Shown piece by piece: positions 35,000 through 59,542 of a DNA stretch of 64,000 nt. The stretch is taken from NCBI RefSeq assembly GCF_000208865.1, contig NC_018390.1, forward strand, positions 3,676,270 to 3,740,269, in the 5' to 3' direction. The first letter of the stretch is position 1. Each line of letters begins with the position of its first letter. The notes beneath the pieces are model-generated. The model was not told where the DNA came from and made no database searches. It saw only the letters and a list, made by a program, of their open reading frames with translations. Both the position numbers and the translations under genes were made by a program. The DNA comes from Neospora caninum Liverpool. Its lineage: Eukaryota; Apicomplexa; Conoidasida; Eucoccidiorida; Sarcocystidae.

Positions 35000-35804
35000 G
35001 ATTGGAAATGGGGAGGTGTTGGAGGCAGGCGTTTCGACTCTCGAAAAGACGACGAAGTGAACAAGTCGAGAAGGGAGCAAACAATGAAGAACGCTACTAG
35101 CGCGGTTTTGCCAGTGTCACTTTCTTGGCGCAGTGGACGCTTGAGACACACGGCTGAGTCTGCAGACGCCGATGTTGACCGATCCAGGAGAAAAACTACT
35201 ATAGCAAGCGCTTCCTCGGCCTTTACACGGAAGAGGAAACATGAACACACCCAAACAACGCCTGAGGTTCAGTCTCAGTTGGCTATTGAGCGGAAACACT
35301 CCGAGAGAAACGGATTAAATAGCAGCCAGCGGGCTAACTCGATCGGGGTCAGCAGAAGGTAGCCACAACCCCTCGCCTTTACTGCGACTTGGCCTTGAAC
35401 CAAAAAAAGGCGTGTGTCTGGAGAAGCAGAAACGGAACGAAAAGAAGGGATGCAAGTTCTGGTAACGAAAAGCTTGACAGCCACAAACTCAGTTCCTCGT
35501 GACAGCGACACCGCCAGCTCTCTCTCAAAGCCGGCGAGAGTGTGTCTCAAGACACCCCTAAAGGCTTCGTTGCTCCTTCTTGGTGCAGCTATGGCATCTG
35601 TGCCTCGCCATTTTCTGTACAAGTTTGCGAAAAAATTATATGAACGCAATGAAGAACAAGCCAGCCTTGTGCGAGCTCCTAAAAGAGGCTTTCTCCTTGG
35701 AACGGTCTCTTGGCTGTGTCTCGACGTGCCGCATGCGCCGAGAGCTACGAGACCCCAGGAGGGAGGCACTTTCGGCTGAAAGGCTTCTGTGAAGGTTTTT
35801 GGAA
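35000..35804. other. Shared upstream region of two divergent genes
   Basis: 805 bases separate the minus-strand ATG of the myosin-like gene (34999) from the plus-strand ATG at 35805. A frame beginning MASVPRHFLYKFAKK at 35591 looks protein-like and could be an upstream exon of the small plus-strand gene, but I found no clean donor for it. Confidence 0.4.
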
Positions 35805-36961
35805 ATGGCGAACGCTACAATTCATCGCGAATTTTTTTCAAAAGTGTGCCCACGAGAAAGGTATCCACTCTAGTTGATTTTGTATGCACACCTCTCTTTT
35901 TTCAGGCGCTGTGGTTCTACTTCCACGATCCGACTGCCGATTGCAACAGTGGCGGTGAGTAGGCAGCCTTTAGTCATGTGGGCGTCTTTGAGCAAGATTT
36001 GTGAGCAGTTTGCCGGTAAAAGAAAGGATGAATGAACAGCACGCTGAAATGAACAGCAATGTACAACTAACGTCTTTCGAGTCGAGGCAGGGGAATAGAG
36101 TTCCTTCCACAGAGCTGATGATCCAGCAGCCGTGGCCCTACGCGAGGCGTTGCTCTCGAATGAAGGTATCCGGTAGCCCCAGTGCCCAATCCCAGAGTTC
36201 TGGTCACACGTTTTCTCTTTGGGAACCTGGCACAACTGATAAACTGCGTACAATTTGGAAAACTGAAAGGTCAATGAGGACACGATTCGATCGTTCGCGA
36301 CTGCAAGGGAATATTTCAAGGCCTACAGGGATTCTTTTCGCCGAGCTTTGCCCAGTGGGCGCGGGGCACCGTACTTCATGTGAACATCCACCACGAAGGA
36401 TGAGCGTCCATCTCTTTAGGGCAGAAAACACGAGGCCTGTCTACAAGTTGATGCACGTGCAAACGTTTCAGATCCATCTTTGTACAGTTATGTTTCGTAA
36501 AAGAAAAAGGGCCCTGAAGCTTGACAGCCACAGTTGGAAGGTGAGTCGCGGCCGTTCACTGTCGTTGGGTGAAGTTCACGTCGATGTAAATATCTCCACG
36601 GCGTGGAGTTCATGAACCCGGCTATGTCCCGTCTGCATACTCAGGGCCAACAGGAGACTGTAAAAGAGTGTCGCTTGTCAACTTTTTTTTGACGTAGGCA
36701 ACCTATCTTCAAACTCGTGGTGTTGAGCCGGGAGACTCACTGCTTCACCGGAATCAGGGATCCTAAACACGAATTCTTGACCACATTTCTAATTCGGCTA
36801 TCGTTCCTCAGGCCTGCGTTCATGGACAGTTGAGATTAGCACATAAATCCCTCGTGGAAAAGCTTGCGGTGTTTGAAACGCAGCGATTTGTACCCAACCT
36901 GCTGAGTCCATTGGAGAACAGGCTGCGGGTTGGAGGCTGCAGGCCTGGTGGGGGTGCCTGA
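35805..36961 (+). CDS. Small four-exon gene, unknown function (about 107 aa)
   Basis: I do not recognise the family. Proposed exons: 35805-35860, 35906-35954, 36472-36540 and 36812-36961, starting MANATIHREFF and ending in TGA. Splice sites are good: donors GTATCC, GTGAGT and GTGAGT; acceptors CTTTTTTCAG, ACGTTTCAG and GTTCCTCAG. Phases 2, 0, 0 close to 108 codons. The last two exons are the most protein-like (RKRKRALKLDSHSWK, then LAHKSLVEKLAVFETQRF): basic, helical, with no membrane segment. Doubts: the first intron would be only 45 bases, and exon 2 also reads sensibly in another frame (ALWFYFHDPTADCNSG), which would need a different first exon. I trust the locus more than the N-terminal half. 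Confidence 0.45.
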
Positions 36962-38726
36962 AACGCGAATGCCAGAGTCCGTCGTGTGAGAATGCTCAGC
37001 TTACTGGACAGCAATCGAGGTGGAAAATCACACAGCTGCGTTACGAGTTTCGATTGTGCGCGCCGGGAAGAGAGCCAGGCGCTAAATAGAGAGTATCACA
37101 TGATTCTGGGCCACGATGTACGGCACGCAATGCCAAGCTTTGCCGTTCTGTGCTGTTCCCTCCACGCTGCCGTTCCCCGGAAGCGACGGAACCGTGGCAG
37201 GAAAAACCACTGACGAGCAGCTTTGTCCAACTCAGTTCGCTGGAGTCACCCAGCAACCGTTAGTGCCTACTCAATACACTGTAAGGTTCACATTCCGAGA
37301 ATGTTTTTCGGCACGGGGTGTGCGCAACGGAACGAGAGAACCAATCTCAGCACTGCAGGTACTTGGCGACGAAGGCGCTTGTTTGTCTTCGGACAGAGAC
37401 GGCGCTTTCGTGCTATCCAATGGTAATGAATGATCCGAGCGGTCGGTCATCCGCCGTCAGCAAGTTACGATTTCTCTGATATACCGCTATTTTAGGAAAA
37501 GCAAAGACAGCGCCGCAACAGCCGATCCCCCATGGCTGAGGCTTGACCATTGATGAAGCATGCTTTGGTTAGTTTTGGGTTCTCGTTTAAAAACGAAGGA
37601 TTGCATCCCTTCCCGACAAGACACAACACTTTGCGCGTTTTGTTGCGGAACTGGGAGACGTGAACCTCGTCCGGTGTCCCTCCTCCCCCCGTATGTGTCT
37701 GTGCCGTGTGCGTCCAGCTCAGCGCGCTTGTTGCACTTTCTCTTGAGACTGCTGAGCATACGTCCTCATTCGGCCTATTCTGTTTCGCTTGTGACGAATA
37801 TTTCCCCCTCTCCCTTTCACCAAGCAGCGCTGAATAAAACTCACTCGGCGGGGCGCAAATGGGATTGACCCTATTGCGCTAAATCGAGCAGCTCTCGTGA
37901 TTTGCCCGTGTCTGGTGTACAGCTGTTTCGAATGCTTGTTGAGCGGTGAGACCTCGACACTTTTGTTTGCGTTGACGCATTCCTTCCAGAGAGGCAAGCG
38001 AATGAGGGGAAATGGAGACATCATTCCTGTCTCCTTGTCATTCTCAATTGGGGGCCGTCCGCGCTTTGCCATTCCCCGGTCTCACTTTGACCGGCAGTAA
38101 CCAGCGACACTGTGCGCCGTTGCCTTCTCCCGATCCGCAGATTTATTGAGTGTTGATTTGCTTCGAAATAAACCAGAAAAGAGTCACCTTGCTTCCCAAA
38201 ACCGTTCATTTGTCTTGTCCTTTTTTTGCCTACTCATGGGCATGTTTCGGTGAAATCCCTTTTATTTTGTTGGCGCAGGTGTACCGCTGGGTACCTTTTG
38301 AAGCTGGCTAAACGGAAGTCTCAAAAGAGCGTATCAATCTCTCCTTTTGGGTCCTTTACTCTTTTGTAACGTCTCCAAGTAGCCGATTTGTATGGATGCA
38401 GATGGATGACGCGAACTGCAGTATATATTCGCGAGACATGGAAAGCAAATATGTGGTGGAACCCAGCAGAAGCCCCCTCTGAAAGCAGGGAAAGATCCAG
38501 TATACCGTTCTACTGATTCCTGCTTCTGTGTTTTCTCGTAGCGGCAGAAAAGCGGCAGCGAACCTTTGTTCGCTGCGCTTCCTGCTGTCCAGCAAAGAAC
38601 AGTTGACCCCGAGAAATATGCGGGCCGTTCTATCGTCCTTGCCTCCACATTATCCCCATCGGAGTCGTGAGCTTGCCACTCCCTCTCACGTTCCCGCGTC
38701 TCGTGTTTCTGGCGAGGCAATTCAGG
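36962..38726. other. Non-coding gap before the RING gene
   Basis: Likely the 3' UTR of the small gene and promoter plus 5' UTR of the RING-H2 gene. A 105-codon open frame at 37116-37433 has no splice or family support. I see nothing else to call. Confidence 0.4.
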
Positions 38727-41700
38727 ATGGAGGAAGAGAAAGAAGCGTTTCAAAATAGGGCCGGATCTGCGGCGACGCAGTCGGACAGCGGGTGCTCTGC
38801 CTCTTCACACGCGGGAGCGAATGCAGCGGGGACGCCGATGGCGGCAGAAAATTCCACGCCGTCTCTACAACCTTTGCAAAAACGGAAGTTGGAGAAGCTT
38901 CACGTTTTACCAATTGGCCATAAGGCAGCTGACCGTGAAGTGTTTGCCGTTCTAAAGAAGATGATGGCCGACGACGTTCTACTGCAGCAGTATTTGGCCT
39001 TTGAAGTGCCAGTAAGAGGGACGGAATCTCCAGGGGAACTGGAGATGGAAGAACCCTCCAGAGCGGAGACTTCGACGGGTAATGAGGCGAACACTTTGTC
39101 CTCATGCACGTATATCGTCGTAGATTGCTGTCCACGGTCGGGATACGTTGGCACAGACACGCTGGTTTTTCTTGCCGGGAAACCCCTACAGCCGCTTCGT
39201 CGAGTTCAGCTGCTTGCGCTCGTGCATCCGAATTCGTCGTATGCACACCGCGCCGGTATCCATACGTATCAGCAACTCTTCGAGCAAGCGCCGTCGTTTC
39301 CGTCTCTGGACCGCCAAGAGCCTTATGTCGAAGACTCTGCCGCTGTATATACACTTTCGTCCGTGAATCTGCCTTCCACGGTAGCTTCAACACGGTCCGG
39401 TCACCTTTTGTCGCCTTTCACACCTGCGTTTCTTACCGGCCGTCAAGCGGGCCCCGATGAGGAGTTTCCATTTGGTTTTACGGACATCATTGAAGACCTC
39501 GAGAGCGCCAGCAGTAACACCAGCACAAGCGACGATGAAACCGGAGGTCTCGGAGCGGCCCCGCCAGGTGCTCGTTTCCGAGGTCCAGACGACTGTGGGC
39601 GGCGCGGCTTCTCGCTGCAGGGGCCGACCGTCCCACGTCTTGCTTCGCGCGGAGACGTCACGGAGGTTGGAGAAGGCGACTCCAGCGACTGTTCCGGAGT
39701 GACCACAAACGGTCGTCCGGAAAGTTTCGAAAGCCAGCAGTCTGCTGCAAGCTCGAGCACCCGAGCCACGGAAGGGCGGCGTGGGAGTCGAGGCAGCGGG
39801 GACAGTCGGAGAGGGCCCGAGATCCGTGGCTTCTCTGCCGGGTGTTCTTCCGCGGAAGCCCCTCCGAGCCAGAACGGAGAGGACCGTCCCTGTCCAGCAG
39901 GCTCAAACACCGAGGAACAAACCAGACAGTCCGTTCCTGTTGTCGCCTCCGAGGGCGACACCAGTCTTAGCAGGCGTGCATCTGCTGCTGAACGGCGTCG
40001 TCTCCAGCGCCGGCGGCTCCAGCATTCGCAATTTTTTGAGGCAGAGCCGTCGGCGGGAAACCGCAGACGGGGCCGGCTGCCTGGCACGATTCGCGTTCGA
40101 CTTAGAGAACGGATGTCGGCGGTCCATGCTGGAGGACTTGGAAGCGGTGTTTGTCGCTCGGGGAAGAGGCTTGACAGACTGGATCCCGAGACTCTTTTTC
40201 GCGAATTTGTCGGGCCATATCTTAGTTCGCGCATGTATGGCCGCCGCGGTCGCACGAGGTCGACAATTGTTTTGTATCCTGGGAAGAAACTTGTTGTTGG
40301 AGACCTCACCTTCGTTGTGTGGGCAACAGATCCGCGAAACAGCCCCGGATTCGTGGATGAGAACACGGTGAGCTCACAGGCGCAGGGTCGAGAAATCTTG
40401 CGTGGCCCGACAAGTGGGCCAGGACCGCTCGCGCGGGGGGTATCCAGGGCCTTCCGGAACCGGTGATTGCCAAAACACGAAACCACGCGCGAATTCCACG
40501 CACTGCGTGGGGTGTCATGTCTGGTGTTCCGCTGCGACATGTCTTGAACAGTCAATCTACATTTCTTTGGACCCATACGGCGAATTCAAGCGCGTCCACT
40601 TCGTGCCGTTCTCCGACACACTCCCGACAACGTATCGTTTCGACTTTTATGACGACTACCTGAAACCGTTTCTTCTGGAAAACACGTGGAGAAACTTTAC
40701 TCGTGGGGACGTTTATTCCTACAGGTAAGCGTAGAACTGTCAAGTCGTTGGCGGAAGGTTGCGCCGATCCCGCACTACTGACACATTCGGCTTTTGTGTG
40801 TGTAGCTTCCGCGAGAGCGCGTAGACCGACGCCTCATCCCGGCCTCAAGCAGATCCGAGGAATCGTCTTTTTTTCCGAGGGGCGTGGTTGCGTTACACGC
40901 AAATGGTGTGTTGGCATCGCATGTCGTAGCGCAATGTTCCCTGTTTTCGGAGAGTGCTCTGAAGTGTGAGTTCGCGCTCCCGCCCTTGTTTCCTTTCTTT
41001 GCAGGGGCGTTGAGTTCAAGCTCATTGCGACGGAGCCGGTGTCCTCTACGATCGCTCGAGTCGGGCCGGAGACAACCGTTTACTATCAAGGTGGGAGATT
41101 CGCAAACACAGACCTGCACCATTCGGAGAGTCTGCCACGTACTTTGCATCTTTGAGATGGAAAAGAACGTCGGACAGCTCTTTAGCGGGGCCGAGTCCAA
41201 GATGCGAGAAGGTCGAATGCATTGTCCAGTCGGTCACTGATCACTGCAGACAGCGACGGAGCTTTTCAGTCCGTCCAGTCAGCGACAGTGATGTGCGTCT
41301 CTTCGCGTGATCTTGTGGATGGCACCTTTAACTCTGCATGATTCGCATATATCCGGCCTGGTCCGGCATTTGCTCTAGCTGTGAAAGAGAAGCAGAAAGA
41401 GAAGGACAGGGCTGATGTCTGGAGAACGAGAAACGTATGTGGGGGAGAGAACGGCTTGGTAAAGCACAACGCAGTGAGTTGGTTTGGAGACATAACGATG
41501 GAGATCCTCTTGCAGAGGACTTTCGGGTGGGCCACCAAGGTTTCTAATCGAACTTCGTACGTCGGCCCACGTGTCCGTGACTGTGATAGTTCTTGGGCAA
41601 GTTCTCCTCATTCGCCACCGGCATTTTGTGTTCACACTCTCATTTTCAGCGGAAGGGGCGCTCTACCATCTAAACGGGATGGGACAGGCTCCGGTCTTGG

Positions 41701-43369
41701 ACATGGTGCAGTGGGTCGCTCATTCTTTCTGCGCTTTTCGTAGGGACAGTGGAGCCTACCATTATGGACCTGTTACCGCCGGACATCCTCCACCGCATTC
41801 GACGGCTTCCCGTGCGTTTGCAGCCGTTCGCTGTAGTTTCTGCAGCTCAGGTACGCATCCGACACGAAACCAAGCCCGCTCTATGCGTGAACCAGAAACG
41901 TCGCGTGAGCTTCTGTGGGTCGTTTGGACCGGCCTAGGCCACGAGTCAGCGGCATGTCTGCTCGTTAAAAAAAAACTCAGAGTAGTGTCAACTCTTACAC
42001 ACACCGACGATGCTGGATGATCGTCCCCAAACGTTTGTTGTGGCGCCTCGTCTGGTGAATGGCATGCACGTGCGAAGCAGGTCAAATGTGTGGCGAACTG
42101 TTGTAGTCCAGTAGCTGTCTTGCCGATGGATCTCTCTCTCGCTGCATGCCTTTCCGTCTCTGTGCGGTTGCTGGCAAGTCTGGTTTTCGAGAAGTGGTGT
42201 CTGTACGAGGGTGGCATGGCCAGAATTGTGCGAGGAGTCGATGGCAAGCATGCAGACGGGATGGTGAAGGGCTGAGAAGTCCTGGCGTCTGCAGGCGTCA
42301 AAAAATGTTCGCAATTCAAGTGGAACGCAATCTCTCATGGCACCGCTCAGAGAAGTTCATTTTGAAGCGGAGTTTGTGGTGTCTTCTTTGCGTGATGGCG
42401 ATGTTGTAGGCTTTGGATCCTCAAGTTCTGATGCGCGTAATCCCCGCAGCATCGATTCGTGGGCCTCGCCAAGGAATCAACGAGCAGATGGTGGAAGTCC
42501 TTCGCGACCGACTTGTCCACCCTTTCTCATTTGTCGCTTACCTCCGCGCATTTCGAGATTTGTGTGAGCGGAAACTGCCTTCGGAGGCTAAACGAGAAGA
42601 AAGCCAACAACGCCACCCCGATGTTCCGGCAGATTCACCGAAGCGCCAAGATGGAATGGACAGCAGAATGCAGGACAATGGTCCACAGGAGTCTTCTGCT
42701 GGAGTTACCAATATCAGCGAACAGCCATCTGAGGCAGAGAAGAGAGAAGTTGAACAAACGGAGGACAAGGCATCCTCGGTTCCCTGGGGGATGGTGCACC
42801 CCACTGCCTTCTTTGATGCAGCTTCGTTTGTTTGTGAGACTGGGCATGAAGGCGGGCCGAGCGAGGAACGGCGGACGCCAGGAGAGGAGAAGAATCCAGA
42901 AAAGAGTAGTCGCCAGGCCGCAGGAGTGACGGGCGACGAAGGGAAGGCCGGAGCAACTGTGAGTCCAAACGAAGGCGCCGCTGGAGGAAAACCCTCTCCG
43001 AGTCTATGCGAGGATGAATTTGAGAGACCAAGCTGTACCGTATGTACACTGACTCTCGAGGAAGGCGATTTGAGCATCGTTCTACCGTGTGGTCATGTTT
43101 TCCACTGGCAGTGTGCACATGCGTGGCTTCGGTGTAACAGCACGTGCCCGAATTGTCGGGCCGATATAAATGTGCTTCTGAAGCGTGATAACGGGGAAGG
43201 AAGTGAGAGCGGAGTTGCCTCGCGATTGCGAAGGAGTACAAGGGAACGTCTTCAAAGCGACCGCCAGGGTACAGACTGGCACCGCAGAAGTACAGTCGGT
43301 GAACAGGAAAACAGACCAGGAGGTCTTGGGGACGCATTTCGTAGCTGGTTCGGTAGCATTCTCTCGTGA
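38727..43369 (+). CDS. RING-H2 ubiquitin ligase with CDC48-N-like repeats (988 aa)
   Basis: Probable E3 ligase. Exons: 38727-40367, 40552-40724, 41005-41090, 41744-41850 and 42410-43369. Donors GTGAGC, GTAAGC, GTGGGA and GTACGC; phases 0, 2, 1, 0 close to 989 codons. The start is the first in-frame ATG (MEEEKEAF). The C-terminal RING at residues ~878-922 reads CTVC, PCGHVFHWQCAHAWL and CPNC, a complete C3H2C3 set. Upstream are three blocks resembling the second half of the p97/CDC48 N-domain: LHVLPIGHKAADREVF...VFLAGKPL; VQLLALV...FREFVGPYL...VVWATDPRNSPGFVDENT; and RVHFVPFSDTL...YDDYLKPFLLE...VEFKLIATEP. A ~280-residue low-complexity acidic/Ser-rich insert splits block 2, and another disordered stretch precedes the RING. 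No signal peptide or membrane segment. The RING is certain; the barrel call is by eye. Confidence 0.9.
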
Positions 43370-46994
<3,625 letters not shown>

Positions 46995-49129
46995 ACACTA
47001 ACGCAGGTGCATGACACCGCAGGTGCACATGGAGGGAGAGCGATTCCGAGCGTGCGCGTTCACATTCTGCATGGAGCAAGTTTAAAGACCACCAGACACA
47101 CGAACACGAGCCGACCCTCACAGACATCACCACGCTGTGCTGTGTTGCTGGGAATGTGCATTTCATGTTGTAAAAACATGTGGCCCCTGTGGTTGATGTG
47201 GCGAAAGCTCTTCACGCCAAAAAGCAACATCAAGCAAGTTCGAGTGACGCCTTCAAGATACCGTGACGGTTCGAACATCGCTACGGCGAACGGAATGGCT
47301 GAAGGGATTTTATGTACCTGGCTGAAGAGCAGAAACCGCGTACCCGTGGGAAGCGAAAGGGTGCTATGCGCAGTTGTAGGGTGTGTTATCAATCGAAGGG
47401 CGGCATAGCTTTGGGCTGTGATCATGGCGTGTATTCAGTTGCGTTCTTTTTGTATTTGCGACGGTGATGATCGTCTTTCGTCAGAATGGTGACAGTTTGG
47501 TGCTTTGAGTCGGTTAATATATGCATGTTGGGCGGGTCGGTCGTTACAAATGCACATCGAACGAGACATGAAGGAGCGGAGGTATCTGATCAAAAACAAA
47601 ACACGCTAACGCTAGCATCGGTTAACCGCTTCTGGGGACATCGATTAAGAAATGGTGCGGGTGGTTAAGCTACCATCTGTGGTTTCAGTTCTGTGTCGTC
47701 GCGGTCACGCGTATGCCGACCACGCGTTTATTCGGTAGGATCTGGCCTCGCAGAGAGGCGAGTGTAGCCAGTAAAAGACGCTTATCCAAGCAGGTTTTGC
47801 ACTGGAAGCGTCATGGAAGTGCAGCAACACGCTGAGGAACGACACTCTTTGCGTCAGAACACGGGTAGATCGATGTGGCGTCGGCAGTAGGTTTTCCTAC
47901 GCAGTGACAGTTTTCTTCCCAATTCCGTTACGTGGTCGACTTTTACTTGCAAGAGCACCCACAAAGGATACAGGGGATCACGAGAATCATTACTGGGGAT
48001 GGAAAACGTGATTGTAACGGACGAGGAATGGAAGGCCTGATGTACGTCTCCAGGCGATGCAGTGTCGATTTCCGTAGAACACGGAATCACGAGAGGTTGT
48101 TGTAGCAAGTTCTAACACAACGAGAATTCCATGCACCCTTTGTTTGGTTTCTTCGGTGGCGGAGCGCGATCCAGCAAAAATTTCTGAGAGGAACGCGAGC
48201 GCGGAAGCCGGGAGCTCCTACCTGCTGATTACGGCTTGCTGTGCGCCCGCGGAAATGAAGCCCACGGGGAATCTTTCGTCTACAGGAATATACGCTGACA
48301 AAGATACGACGAGTAAACGTGACAGAAGGGATTTCGTTAGAAAGAGAAGAAATCTCTCGTGCCCCACGCACAGCGCGGCGTCCTGTTCTTTATTTACCAG
48401 GCACCGTGCAGCCGTCACAGTCTGATGTTTCGAGAGTTGTGTCCTTCATTTCACAAGAAGCCTCAGCGGGAAGAGAGACGCACGGACCTGAACAGCAGAG
48501 CAGGGTTGTCTGATGTCTCATCCACCGACGCAGACGAGCACGTGAAGATCGTCTCGGCGGAGTCAAGGGCACCAGCTCTCCGATTCTTACCACAGCCAGC
48601 TGTCCCTCAGGCCCCACTGTTCGTCGACTTTTCCCTGCGAAAAAGGACTGGCCCATTTTCAGTGGCTCAAAAAGTGCAAGGGTGATAAAGAGGTAGCACG
48701 GTTTCCATTTAATCTAGCATAATCGTGCTCTCCATCAAATCGGTGTATATGTCTGAGGAGTTTGGGTTCAACGCCAGTCACAACTAGCGGCACAGCCTCG
48801 GACGCTCAAGCGGGCCACCAGGGAAGTTTGCTGCTTGTCTGAAGGAGCGCCTTCGGATCGCGTTTCAGTCTAAAAAACAACGCCACAAGCTTTCAGCCCT
48901 AGACCCGACTGGCATATAGTTTGCAGTTGCAGAGACTGCAACTCCTCAGCTGTACTTTTTCCACGTACCGAACCCCCATGCAGCGCCTGCCAGCAGGAAC
49001 GCTCGACACGATTCTCTGCCAGGGGTTCTGTCTGGGCGAGTTGCACGGCGCTTCTTTTCTTTGCAGCTGAGGAACGCCTGCACCCTTTGAATAGAAGGGC
49101 CAGAGACGAAACAAACACGAAACCTGGTT
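46995..49129. other. LDH 3' flank; no firm gene
   Basis: Probably a long 3' UTR and intergenic DNA. A plus-strand frame at about 48500-48685 (SDVSSTDADEHVKIVSAE) and a minus-strand frame at 48870-49133 look slightly protein-like, but I could not fit start and splice sites to either. Confidence 0.4.
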
Positions 49130-49384
49130 TCACTGGGAAATGCCTTCGACTTCCCCTGATTTTCCTCTTAAAAACGCTGCACCAGGGTTTGGGATCACCG
49201 CCGGCTGCGCTGCAGCGATGGCAAAGCCGCCTTCAAGAGTCGGATATGTCTGAGGTGACTGTGTGAAGGCAGGAAGTTGCCGGCACGCGAGCGGTGCGCG
49301 CCAGAGGCGATCGTTCTCCGGAGTTCTCGATTTTTGTTGGGCGTGGCGTGGTCCTGTGTCTGAACTTGGAATTTTTCTCTTCAT
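49130..49384 (-). CDS. Hypothetical 84-aa open frame
   Basis: Not recognised. The ATG at 49384 sits in an AAC context and runs to TGA at 49130. The product starts MKRKIPSSDTGPRHAQQKSR, is proline-rich and polar, then has a mildly hydrophobic stretch (GGFAIAAAQPAVIPNPGAAF). It would be divergent from the kinase gene by about 770 bases. It may be a single-exon gene, the first exon of a longer minus-strand gene continuing near 49133-48870, or chance. No repeat or domain is visible. Confidence 0.25.
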   Translation of the reverse strand: MKRKIPSSDTGPRHAQQKSRTPENDRLWRAPLACRQLPAFTQSPQTYPTLEGGFAIAAAQPAVIPNPGAAFLRGKSGEVEGISQ

Positions 49385-50149
49385 GTTTGTGTGATCGTTC
49401 GCTGCATGCTTAAACTGCCGACTGTTTCAGATCTGTCCACACACAAGACGTTCAAGGTACCGTGGAAACGGAACGTTCGTCCCCACGGCTAGCCCTTCCG
49501 CGGATATAGCGCCTTGGACATTTGACTGGACGCCCACAAGAATTACAGCCGGCGCCCGAGGCAAAGTAACCTTTCCTTTTCTCTTTTTCTGCGACCGCTA
49601 TTCTACAGAATAGCTCTTCCCCTCGCTTCCACTTTGTCTCGTGCGGCCGTCAACGGACCTCAAAATCTCGACCGCTCACAAGACACAAAGGGGGGCGCTA
49701 GTTTTTGTCTTGCACTTGTGGCCCCCGGGCAGAATCGTTCGCCCCCGGTGTTTTTCTCTCTCTTTTCAGAGGAGCTGACCGGAATCAAGTTCCCTGGCGG
49801 CGCCTGCAGGCATTCCTTTGCCAGCTCGTCCGCACTGCTTCACAGTGTCTCGTCGGGCCGTCAAACAGGCGCTACCCCGTTCCTCGGGAGCGCCGCTGAG
49901 CGACTTGAGGCTATAACTTGGCTTTCCTTGGAATTTGAGTCGGATTTTTGCTGGCAGAAAAGACCGACCGGCTCACCTTCGCCGCAATTCGTTCCTCGAG
50001 AGAAAAGGAAAACCTGGACGGCTTATGCACTGTCCGTTGGGTTTTGTGCCCCCAGTGCCCGTGGTTGTTTGATGTGCCTACTTTATCGAGTCCATCATTT
50101 GTCTGTGGTAGGCACTCGAGTTTCGTTTCGGCATTTTTTTACCGACAAT

Positions 50150-59542
<9,393 letters not shown>

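Noticed and set aside
39443..40576. 377-codon minus-strand open frame
   Set aside because: It is the antisense shadow of the first RING-gene exon; the plus strand has domains and splice sites.
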